Shown: positions 6,267-12,602 of the stretch, piece by piece | Layout: every line of letters begins with the position of its first letter | Position numbering within the stretch: the first letter of the stretch is position 1 | Assembly: GCA_045125655.1 (NCBI GenBank) | Contig: JBGVNP010000003.1 | Span: 1 to 12,602 of the forward strand | Length of the DNA stretch: 12,602 nucleotides | Direction: 5' to 3' | From: RGIG4608 sp045125655 | Lineage (GTDB): Bacteria > Bacillota > Clostridia > Oscillospirales > CAG-272 | Notes under the pieces: generated by a model | Databases searched by the model: none | The model's input: the letters and a program-made list of their open reading frames with translations, nothing else | Told to the model about the DNA's origin: nothing | Translations under genes and position numbers: made by a program

Positions 6267-6726
6267 GTGCTTTTTTAAAAAATATATCATAGTAGAAAAA
6301 TTGACCGTATCCCTGTAGATTATTAAAGAAAAGATCATTGCACGAGAATAAATACGTGTCACGCAGGTCGCTAAATTGATATTTATAGTGGAGATTGAAA
6401 AGTTAGTTAAGAAAAAATGTGGGGCTTTTTTGAAAAACCGCCCCACACCCCGAAAAACTTAACCGGTTGGTTTGAGCAGATTTTGCGTAAATTTTCGATA
6501 ATTCAAGAATGAATTATCGGTTTAGAAAGCACGGTACATACTTACACGCAAGCGTGACGTATGCACCATACTTTCAAAACTACAAAAATCACTCCTACGG
6601 AGTAATTTTCTAAAATTTACTTACTATGTGCCATATAATAAAGTCTGTGCTAACAAAGAAACAGTTAGTTGAGGTAGCAAATCACAGATTTTCGAAGCGC
6701 CTGTTAAAATGCGAGAAAATCGTTAT

Positions 6727-6837
6727 GTTCCGTGCGTTGTCATTCTGGAGCTGCCCTTGTGTCCGTATCGAGATTCTATCGGTCGCTTATGCTCCCTCCA
6801 GAATGACACAAGGGCGCGATAGAATCTCGCGCGGAAC
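6727..6837 (+). repeat. Module M2 of copy 2
   Basis: Bounded by GTTCCGTGCG (6727-6736) and CGCGCGGAAC (6828-6837), with the same A-B-C-A'-B'-C' arms as M2 of copy 1. On the plus strand it reads in the same direction as M2 of copy 1, although the flanking element sequence is reversed. It is therefore flipped relative to its flanks. Confidence 0.75.
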
Positions 6838-6871
6838 GATTTGCGCGGAGTCTTACCAAATCTGCACAAAC

Positions 6872-6990
6872 CGCGCGCGTCATCCTCGAAGGAGTTGCGC
6901 CCAAGATTCTTCGCTACGCTCAAGAATGACGACTAAAGTCGTCGGGCGCAACGAGTGAAGGATCTCGGAGCAAAGCGACGGACGCGCGTG
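6872..6990 (-). repeat. Module M1 of copy 2
   Basis: Bounded by CGCGCGCGT (6872-6880) and ACGCGCGTG (6982-6990). It is the reverse complement of M1 of copy 1 with a few differences, so its orientation relative to the flanks is conserved, unlike M2. Confidence 0.7.
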
Positions 6991-7105
6991 TATGGCTACT
7001 CGCGCGAAGCTGATTAAAAAGTTTTTTGGTTCTTTTTCTCGAAAAAGAACATTTATCCTAACATAAACTAACTTTTTAAACAGCGCGACAAATCAAAATT
7101 CAACC

Positions 7106-7130
7106 AAAAAGGCAAGGTTTTACCCTTGCC
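7106..7130 (-). terminator. Intrinsic terminator of the serpin gene
   Basis: On the minus strand GGCAAGG and CCTTGCC (7124-7130, 7111-7117) form a stem with a six-base loop followed by TTTTT (7106-7110). It lies 13 bases past the stop codon. Confidence 0.8.
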
Positions 7131-7143
7131 TTCATATTTTAAG

Positions 7144-8460
7144 TTATTTAAGAGAATTTACCTCGCCCGTATAGAGAATAATTCCGTTAGGGTCAGTGAG
7201 CACAAAGCCGAACGCTCTGTCGAGAATAAGGTCGTGATATACCTTCTCATAGTCGGGGAGCTGGGGCGGTTTATGTGTGGACTGCGCGAGGTCGATATAC
7301 GTACCCTCGATACCCTTGGCATCAACTCTCATCACTGCCTTATGAATAAAATTATCGCAGTATGCTTTTTCGTACAAAAGATTTGAAAAATCGCACTTTT
7401 CCTTATCAAAAAGAGCTGTGATTTCAAAATCCTCCTTCAAAATTTTAGAAACGTCGCCGTTATATGACGCATCGAAATAGGGGAAAAGCACCCTTGTATA
7501 GTTTATCTTTTTATTTGTATCGTCAATAAACTTATAATCACTTATTGAGAGCATTCTTTGAATATTCGTCGGGGTAAAAACTCTGTCGAGCGTATATCTG
7601 GCGTTCGGGATCATAAAATGGAGCTTATAGCCGTGCTCGGTTTCAATATAGAACGTAGTATAAAGGGTGGTTCTCTGCGCCACTCCACCAATATACGCGC
7701 TTTTAAGGAGCTGCTTTGCCGCAGTACTGCCGTCCGTATTTTTAAAATCGTAGTTTTCAAGCGAAACGGAAAGATTTGTTCCAAATTCATTCCATATCTC
7801 TTTTAAATGGAACAAGCTGAGTATCGCAAAGGGGGTATCCTTGCCAAAATCAACACCGCTCGTAATGACCTCATGGGTTTTATACTTGACGTACTGACTT
7901 ATGATCTTATCCGCCGTTCCGTCGGAATAAGGAATGGAGAACACGTCACAGTTATAGTTTTTGGAAAGCTCACTCACACCACTGTTTTTATAAGTAAGCG
8001 CGGAATTGAGCCAAATGGACGTTGCAAGCTCCTCGTGCGCAGAGATATGCTCCGCGCCAAAGTCATCAACGTAGGTATATTCGGTATTGCACGCGGCATA
8101 GTAATATTTTGTAAACTGTGCAAGCTGCTCATAGGTAATACCGAGAGCATCAAGAATCTCGTCCCTTGTTTCACCGTTCGCGCCCTCGCAGGCAACCGCA
8201 AGCGACATATAAAGAGAGGCGGGGGAAATGCAGAAATTAGAATTGCTTTCATTTTTGTCGGATATGCTGTCATTCATCTTAAGGGCAAAGGAATTTATCC
8301 TGTTTACGAAGTCAAGATATGCAATGGCTTGAGCATCGTCCGCTCCGAGATGGATGGGATCATCCGCATATTTCACTATATACTTTTTAAGGTTGGGCAT
8401 GCAAGACACAAGTCCAATGCAAACAACTATAGCGAGAATCAAAGCTACTATTCTTTTCAT
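7144..8460 (-). CDS. Serpin family lipoprotein
   Basis: 438 residues. A lipoprotein signal ends in LVSC (C20), so it is anchored outside the membrane. The serpin fold is clear: NFCISPASLYMSLAVACEGA near residue 75, GETRDEILDALG, FIHKAVMRVDAKG at 371-383, and the C-terminal LDRAFGFVLTDPNGIILYTGEV. Serpins trap serine or cysteine proteases by inserting a cleaved loop into a beta-sheet. Here the hinge after G383 reads I-E-G-T-Y-I-D instead of the usual T-E-A-A-A-A-T. The loop from G383 to F417 is about eight residues longer than in alpha-1-antitrypsin. Counting 15 from the hinge puts Lys397-Pro398 near P1-P1'. Bulky hinge residues argue for a weak or non-inhibitory serpin, but this is inference. 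AAGGAGG lies 7 bases before ATG. Divergent from the 482-residue lipoprotein gene. Confidence 0.93.
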   Translation of the reverse strand: MKRIVALILAIVVCIGLVSCMPNLKKYIVKYADDPIHLGADDAQAIAYLDFVNRINSFALKMNDSISDKNESNSNFCISPASLYMSLAVACEGANGETRDEILDALGITYEQLAQFTKYYYAACNTEYTYVDDFGAEHISAHEELATSIWLNSALTYKNSGVSELSKNYNCDVFSIPYSDGTADKIISQYVKYKTHEVITSGVDFGKDTPFAILSLFHLKEIWNEFGTNLSVSLENYDFKNTDGSTAAKQLLKSAYIGGVAQRTTLYTTFYIETEHGYKLHFMIPNARYTLDRVFTPTNIQRMLSISDYKFIDDTNKKINYTRVLFPYFDASYNGDVSKILKEDFEITALFDKEKCDFSNLLYEKAYCDNFIHKAVMRVDAKGIEGTYIDLAQSTHKPPQLPDYEKVYHDLILDRAFGFVLTDPNGIILYTGEVNSLK

Positions 8461-8506
8461 CCTGTTTCCTCCTTGATGTTTTTGGCAAAAATGCCGTCCA
8501 CTTTTT

Positions 8507-8535
8507 ATTTTAACACATTTTTATACTCTTTGCAA
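8507..8535 (-). promoter_or_regulatory. SigA-type promoter of the serpin gene
   Basis: On the minus strand TTGCAA (8530-8535), a 17-base spacer and TAAAAT (8507-8512), with a TGT extended -10. The -35 and spacer length match the MBL gene promoter. Confidence 0.65.
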
Positions 8536-8598
8536 GATATTTTTTAAAAATTAGCAATAATTCCTATTTTCCCTCTCAAACCCTTGTAAAATAAGCTA

Positions 8599-8627
8599 TT
8601 GACAAGATTTTTTCTCTATGATATAAT
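8599..8627 (+). promoter_or_regulatory. Consensus SigA promoter of the 482-residue lipoprotein gene
   Basis: TTGACA (8599-8604), exactly 17 bases, TATAAT (8622-8627) and a TGA extended -10. Every consensus position is met. It faces away from the serpin promoter about 60 bases to its left. Confidence 0.85.
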
Positions 8628-8686
8628 GAGTTTGAAGGAAGTATTTCCAAAAATCCTATCGAATACAGACACAGGAGGAAAATTCT

Positions 8687-10135
8687 ATGAAAAACTCTAT
8701 AAAACGAACCTTGATATTGATTGCAGTCTTTTCTTTAGTTTTATCCGTGCTTGTTGTGCTTAGCGGATGCTACGTTGTTAAAAGCGCATCCATGAAGCAG
8801 GTAGAGGGCACTTACAAGCTCACGGTATACAGTGGAGAGGGCGACTATCTCACTGATAGAGGTATTACGCTCTTCATGGTGCTTAAGAGTGACGGCACGG
8901 GATACTATGCTTACAAGAGCAACAATACAGAGCCGCACGTTGCAGAGCTTCGATGCAGATATACCCCCGATCCCGAAAATTCAGGTAGATACGAATACGT
9001 TGAGATCGACTTTGACGGAAACGGCGAATATGACAGATTCGCTATCAACGCGTCTCTCACCTCAACAAATCTCAATTCACAGCGCCCCGAGTATTCGGGC
9101 GATCTTATCCAGTGTAACGTAGAGCTTGACTATTACGTACACGCGGACTTTACGCGCGTTGACAGGGCGACCGACCTTTCTTATATCAACGAGAATTTCG
9201 GCACGTACGAGGTGCTTCCGTTCGGCGCGCTCCGCTTTGATGGCATGTTTGAGTTTTCGGAGGTAATCGCCAATACTGACTATATGGAAATGCTCAAAAG
9301 CCCCTACGTTTATGCATATATTGATATAGACGTAATGGCAAAAACGGCTAAATCTTGGATTATGGCAAAAGAGGATGGAATCGCAATTGAGAAAACTCAC
9401 AATCTAGTAATTACACATACAAGCAATGGGTTCAATTTCTTAATTGATGAAATCACCATATTAACCCCCGACTATTCACTTGCCCCTTACTCCATCTATC
9501 TAACCTTAGATATGGGAGAAGCAACGGCTAAATTCAGAGCCATCGGCAATATGAGCGACGAGGATCGCGAATTTTGGATGAACAAATATCACGAGCAATA
9601 TCTCGTTGAATCGCTTCACGCATCAATCGAAAGTGAAATCAGGGGGCTTATGTCCTTTGAATGCAAGGTATATCACGGAGAGGGCGTTGAGTGCGATTGT
9701 GACAAAACAGTCGTAAACGTTGCAGACCCCTCAAAATATTCAGTTGAAAAATTTGAGAGAATCGACGGACTTATCGCGCGTTATCTTGGCAAGTTTTACG
9801 CGAACGAAAATTCCATCTCTTACGATCTTCTTTCACTTTACAAAAAGGCAAGACTTTATTTCCTCTACGAGGATGCTATAGCTAATCTCGAAAAGGCATA
9901 CGAAGCATCACAGAGCGTCATCAAAGACAATCTCAAGAGCATCTGTTTGAATCAGATCAACGGATATATGAACAAGAGCTACACCTTCTCTGCTGTACTT
10001 GTATGCGAGGGACACGAAGAGGGAATAGAATGCGACTGCGACACCTACATTCTTGTCGAGGACGTTGCAAGTGAAGGTCTTAAGAAATTCACAGAGGACT
10101 ATTGCAACGACGCACTTTACGTCAACAAAGAGTAA
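8687..10135 (+). CDS. Lipoprotein of unknown function with duplicated Cys-Asp-Cys motif
   Basis: 482 residues; I do not recognise a family. A lipoprotein signal ends in LSGC (C28). Residues 38-160 look beta-rich and begin EGTYKLTVYSGEGDY, with LKSDGTGYYAY; a second block from about 171 (FGTYEVLPFG) to 285 may be a related beta domain. This GTY start resembles lipocalin-like barrels, but that is weak. From 290 the protein is more helical. It carries two similar segments: C326...YHGEGVECDCD (C336, C338) and C440...GHEEGIECDCD (C449, C451), each followed by a V-rich strand and a K/E-rich helix. The ligand spacing suggests metal binding or disulphides. AGGAGG lies 8 bases before ATG. The promoter is full consensus, so expression may be high. 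It converges on the VWA gene, with a terminator usable by both. Confidence 0.85.
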   Translation: MKNSIKRTLILIAVFSLVLSVLVVLSGCYVVKSASMKQVEGTYKLTVYSGEGDYLTDRGITLFMVLKSDGTGYYAYKSNNTEPHVAELRCRYTPDPENSGRYEYVEIDFDGNGEYDRFAINASLTSTNLNSQRPEYSGDLIQCNVELDYYVHADFTRVDRATDLSYINENFGTYEVLPFGALRFDGMFEFSEVIANTDYMEMLKSPYVYAYIDIDVMAKTAKSWIMAKEDGIAIEKTHNLVITHTSNGFNFLIDEITILTPDYSLAPYSIYLTLDMGEATAKFRAIGNMSDEDREFWMNKYHEQYLVESLHASIESEIRGLMSFECKVYHGEGVECDCDKTVVNVADPSKYSVEKFERIDGLIARYLGKFYANENSISYDLLSLYKKARLYFLYEDAIANLEKAYEASQSVIKDNLKSICLNQINGYMNKSYTFSAVLVCEGHEEGIECDCDTYILVEDVASEGLKKFTEDYCNDALYVNKE

Positions 10136-10146
10136 TCAATTAAAAT

Positions 10147-10178
10147 AAAAGCCAACCACCGAAGTGGTTGGCTTTTTT
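10147..10178. terminator. Bidirectional terminator of the two convergent lipoprotein genes
   Basis: GCCAACCAC (10151-10159) pairs with GTGGTTGGC (10164-10172), flanked by AAAA and TTTTTT. On the minus strand the loop is TTCG closed by C-G, the very stable UUCG tetraloop. It ends both transcripts. Confidence 0.9.
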
Positions 10179-10187
10179 GAATGTTTA

Positions 10188-12257
10188 TTAAGAAATAACC
10201 TCGCCGTAGATGATGGGGATAAGATTGTCAAGAAGCGCCTGACTGAAGTTATCATAAATATTTGTCATAATTCCACCCGTTTTGTCGGTGAGGCAAGAAT
10301 AATGATTGTACCAGTTTGTAGTTGTAATAACACTTACGTTTACACCGTCCGCGTCGAGAACGTCGGCACATTCGTCAAGACTGTTGATATTATAATGATT
10401 AGCCACTTTATTGCTATAGTCTGTGAGAAGAATATAGAAAACTCTCGCGTCCTGACGTGTTGAAAGTGCAGTATTTGCAAGCATCATACCGTCGATTGCG
10501 GTTTCGGGACCGTCACCGCCATTTGCAAGATAAATGCCATTGATTGCGGCTTTATATTCCTCTGCGGAGATAAACCAATCCGCCGCGCCGTTTTTGATAA
10601 TAGTGGACTGCTCGTTTGCGGCAGAGCTACAGGTCCAGTCACTGTATGTGATAGCGCTCCAACGTGCGGAAACGCCCTGTGCCTCGATCGCCTGAGCAAA
10701 TCTCACGATATTATTCTTAACGTTACTTACCTCATCTCCCATAGAACCGGAGATGTCAAGGATGAATACGATATCAGCAGTACCCTTCATAAATTCAACT
10801 ATTTCAATGGACGCGCTGATAGAATTTGTAAGACCTTCGTCAAATCTGAATACGTCGGACTGAATTACGCCCGTGATAGTATAAGTTCCAACCTGACTCT
10901 TATCGTAATCGGAAAGATTCCAAGCCACGCCAAGCTCGTGCTTAACTCCGTCCTTCGTATATACGTTGATTGTTGTGGGAAGACCGATTGCGTTTTCAAG
11001 TGTTCCGAGAGGGAATTTACCGAGATTGGGTACTTGATCCACTCTAACGATCAAGATCTCATCCATTACCTTGCCACACTCTGTGCAAGAGCCGTCAACA
11101 AAGTTATGGGATGCGGGAATAGCCACCTCATAAAGACGCTCGCTCGCCTGATCGTCCTTATAGAAATATCCGCAGTCGGAGCAAACGTAGTGCTCAACGT
11201 TTCCTGCCTCATAGCAGGTCGCTTCCTTTGCAGGAACATGTGTGAGCGTATGCTCAACCTTGATTTCAACGTGAATTGATCCACGGAAAACGTCAATACC
11301 GATATTTATATTCTCAGGCATTGTGATTTCAACAAGTGCATCGCACTCCAAGAACGCCTTATCGCCAACGTCAGTAACAGAGTCGGGAATAGTGATGGAA
11401 ACAAGTCCCTCGGAATTTGCAAATGCATAAGAGCCAACGATGGTTACAGAGCCATCTTCGGGAATCACGGAAAATTCACATCCGCGAACGATTGAGCCGA
11501 CAACTGTGTCGATAAGGCAGTTGTTCATCGCCTTATATACCTCGTTTGCAGAGTCAACGATAAAGTTTACAAGACTCTCGCACTCCGCAAGTGCCGTACA
11601 GCTGATGGAGATAACAGTTTTGGGAATAGTGATACCGATAACTCTCTGACGTCTGCTTGTGGTGGGCTTTTCTTCCTCCTCGTCAGTGGAGCTTTCGTTT
11701 GACCAAAGAGAAATTGTTTCCTCCTCTGCAACGTCAAGGGCGTTATCGCCGATTGCCACTACGGGCAAGCCCTCGTATTCTTCGGGAACGTTTACGTGAG
11801 CGTCCGTGCAGTCACCAAGTCCGACAAGGACGTATCCTGTGCCTTCCTCGTTAAGCTCAAACAAAAGACCGTTTGATGCATTTTTGTTGTATGCACAACC
11901 CGTGCAAATACCGTTTTCGTCAAAGCTGTGAGCGTCAAGGTTGATCTTCAAGCTTTCGGAAACGGTTTCGTCAACGCGAGTTGCTTTAATGTTTTGCCAG
12001 TGCTGATTTTCATCGTAGAGCCATTTTGTGTTAAATGAAACAAGACTAAGGGGTTCGTTTACACCCTCACCACACTTGGTGCAGATGCGCTGGAAATAGT
12101 ATCCGTTGCCATCGTGTATAACGGAGCCACCCTCTCCAACCTCATGCTGACATACAACTACGGGGGGATTTTCAACATTGGGAGTTGTACATGCAGTGAA
12201 AAGAAGGAGTGTTGCGATCGAAAGAGCGATCATTCTAATGAGTAGATTGGTTTTCAT
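10188..12257 (-). CDS. Lipoprotein with BspA-like leucine-rich repeats, Big_4 domain and VWA domain
   Basis: 689 residues. The lipoprotein signal ends FTAC (C23). Then come: a Cys segment with ICTKCG (C59, C62) and CTGC (C118, C121); BspA-type leucine-rich repeats about 152-325 (VITI/ITIPDSV..VGDKAFLECDALVEITMP), interrupted near 182-205 by an acidic loop with DEEEE; a repeat of the GH/PTC type (C348, C359, C362, then C391, C394); a Big_4-like Ig domain about 402-486 (LGTLENAIGLPTTINVYTKDG); and a von Willebrand A domain 493-685. Its MIDAS looks complete: D501-x-S503-x-S505, T586, D613. VWA and LRR domains mediate adhesion, so a surface adhesin is likely; the ligand is unknown. An in-frame ATG 66 bases upstream is rejected because TGGAGG lies 7 bases before this one and the signal peptide starts here. 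Confidence 0.9.
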   Translation of the reverse strand: MKTNLLIRMIALSIATLLLFTACTTPNVENPPVVVCQHEVGEGGSVIHDGNGYYFQRICTKCGEGVNEPLSLVSFNTKWLYDENQHWQNIKATRVDETVSESLKINLDAHSFDENGICTGCAYNKNASNGLLFELNEEGTGYVLVGLGDCTDAHVNVPEEYEGLPVVAIGDNALDVAEEETISLWSNESSTDEEEEKPTTSRRQRVIGITIPKTVISISCTALAECESLVNFIVDSANEVYKAMNNCLIDTVVGSIVRGCEFSVIPEDGSVTIVGSYAFANSEGLVSITIPDSVTDVGDKAFLECDALVEITMPENINIGIDVFRGSIHVEIKVEHTLTHVPAKEATCYEAGNVEHYVCSDCGYFYKDDQASERLYEVAIPASHNFVDGSCTECGKVMDEILIVRVDQVPNLGKFPLGTLENAIGLPTTINVYTKDGVKHELGVAWNLSDYDKSQVGTYTITGVIQSDVFRFDEGLTNSISASIEIVEFMKGTADIVFILDISGSMGDEVSNVKNNIVRFAQAIEAQGVSARWSAITYSDWTCSSAANEQSTIIKNGAADWFISAEEYKAAINGIYLANGGDGPETAIDGMMLANTALSTRQDARVFYILLTDYSNKVANHYNINSLDECADVLDADGVNVSVITTTNWYNHYSCLTDKTGGIMTNIYDNFSQALLDNLIPIIYGEVIS

Positions 12258-12294
12258 ATTTTTTCCTCCAATTTCTTGTGTTGCCACAATGTTC

Positions 12295-12323
12295 ATTATA
12301 GCACCGTAAAAATAGGATGTCAA
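12295..12323 (-). promoter_or_regulatory. Consensus SigA promoter of the VWA lipoprotein gene
   Basis: On the minus strand TTGACA (12318-12323), exactly 17 bases, TATAAT (12295-12300) and a TGC extended -10. The leader is about 30 nt. Confidence 0.85.
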
Positions 12324-12365
12324 TGTATTTATTTAATTTTTATGAACACTTTCAGTCCCTATATA

Positions 12366-12395
12366 TTGACACAGCTCGGTAAGATGTGATAAAAT
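12366..12395 (+). promoter_or_regulatory. Candidate rightward promoter before repeat copy 3
   Basis: TTGACA (12366-12371), an 18-base spacer and TAAAAT (12390-12395) with a TGA extended -10. No gene follows inside the window; any transcript would run straight into repeat copy 3 or a gene beyond the edge. Confidence 0.4.
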
Positions 12396-12452
12396 TAGCA
12401 CAAGAGATAGTAAAAAATGAACGCGCTAATATAAATTGAAATTTATCGGGGA

Positions 12453-12602
12453 GTTTAAAAGGTTAGTTTAAGAAAAGAGGATGCCACTTTTTGGGAAAAG
12501 TGTCCGCGAACCCCCAAAACTCGGCTTCGCTCGTTTCGGGGAACCCCGGCGCGCAAAAACCTTTTAATCAGCTTCGCGCAATAGCCATATAGTTTGTGCT
12601 GA
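12453..12602 (+). repeat. Dispersed mosaic element, copy 3 (cut by the window edge)
   Basis: It starts GTTTAAAAGGTTAGTTTA (12453-12470), one base different from copy 1. It shares AGGATGCCACTTTTTGGG and the CACTTTT/AAAAGTG hairpin. An extra GC-rich hairpin segment follows (about 12499-12547) that copy 1 lacks; then GCGCAAAAACCTTTTA, the CTTCGCGCA word and AGCCATA continue the copy 1 order. Module M1 is missing: GCCATA (12584-12589) runs through TA into GTTTGTGCTGA. Its outer flank ATTTATCGGGGAG resembles the opposite end type seen beside copy 2 at 6381-6393. Confidence 0.75.

Larger units (their letters stand above)
6393..7081 (-). repeat. Dispersed mosaic element, copy 2 (inverted relative to copy 1)
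   Basis: A 689-bp element between the serpin terminator and the rpsF promoter. The plus-strand left end is GATTGAAAAGTTAGTTAAG (6393-6411). The right end (7064-7081) is the exact reverse complement of the 18-bp left end of copy 1. Along the minus strand it follows the order of copy 1: M1 (6872-6990), M2 (6727-6837), the 60-bp identical core (6585-6644), a variable hairpin (6525-6575), a CGATAATTC hairpin (6496-6519) and a TGTGGGGC/GCCCCACA hairpin (6418-6447). It also has a GTTCTTTTTC/GAAAAAGAAC hairpin near its right end (about 7029-7050) in place of the CACTTTT hairpin of copies 1 and 3. In the gap 6267-6392, between this copy and the rpsF promoter, I see no gene. Confidence 0.8.

Noticed and set aside
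6240..6446. 68-residue open frame (-) upstream of rpsF
   Set aside because: It overlaps the rpsF promoter and the end of repeat copy 2, is low complexity, and lacks a ribosome binding site.
6626..6958. 110-residue open frame (+) across repeat copy 2
   Set aside because: It runs through M2 and M1, which are palindromic repeat sequence. The matching region of copy 1 gives a different, shorter frame, and there is no ribosome binding site or recognisable protein motif.
1837..7081. Composite transposon bounded by copies 1 and 2
   Set aside because: Neither copy encodes a transposase, no target-site duplication is visible, and the enclosed genes include an essential rpsF-ssb-rpsR operon in its normal order.
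7807..8547. 246-residue open frame (+) antisense to the serpin gene
   Set aside because: The opposite strand encodes a complete serpin with lipoprotein signal, ribosome binding site and promoter. The antisense frame has no motif or start signal.

Overview
The window looks like a chromosomal segment of a low-to-moderate GC, Gram-positive anaerobe of the class Clostridia, probably an uncultured gut lineage. The basis is an rpsF-ssb-rpsR operon with a four-ligand (C+) S18, AGGAGG-type ribosome binding sites, near-consensus SigA promoters with extended -10 elements, a DUF378 membrane protein, and several lipoproteins built from the Cys-rich 'GH..Y..T.PTC..GYTTYTC..C' repeats and BspA-like repeats common in such genomes. 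I cannot place it to family.

Layout, left to right. A divergent repeat fragment (1-175) precedes a small DUF378 membrane protein gene (228-446, -). A fused zinc-ribbon/DEDDh exonuclease gene with a TTG start follows (687-1769, +). An 896-bp gap holds repeat copy 1 (1837-2531). A large lipoprotein with seven Cys repeats, a ComEC-type metallo-beta-lactamase domain and two Ada-like tail domains (2666-4927, +) converges on rpsR, ssb and rpsF (4985-6144, all -). Repeat copy 2, inverted, lies at 6393-7081. The right part carries three lipoprotein genes: a serpin (7144-8460, -), an unrecognised protein with two Cys-Asp-Cys motifs (8687-10135, +) and a BspA-LRR/Big_4/VWA protein (10188-12257, -). Repeat copy 3 (12453 to the window edge) closes the window.

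Most genes are single transcription units. Each has a readable promoter and an intrinsic terminator; two terminators lie between convergent genes and can serve both. The three lipoproteins plus the MBL lipoprotein form a surface-protein neighbourhood around the core ribosomal operon. No shared pathway is evident beyond export to the cell surface.

The most unusual material is not coding. Two roughly 690-bp elements with inverted ends (core GTTTAAAAAGTTAGTTTA) lie in opposite orientation around a 4-5 kb block holding the MBL gene and the ribosomal operon, and a third begins at the right edge. They are mosaics. One GC-bounded module (M1) is present in two copies and cleanly absent in the third. 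Another (M2) is inverted relative to its flanks between copies 1 and 2, and its internal inverted repeats occur in the crossing order A-B-C-A'-B'-C'. Hairpins elsewhere keep position and shape while loops or whole stems change sequence. No transposase or recombinase is encoded in the window, so how these elements spread and rearrange is unknown.
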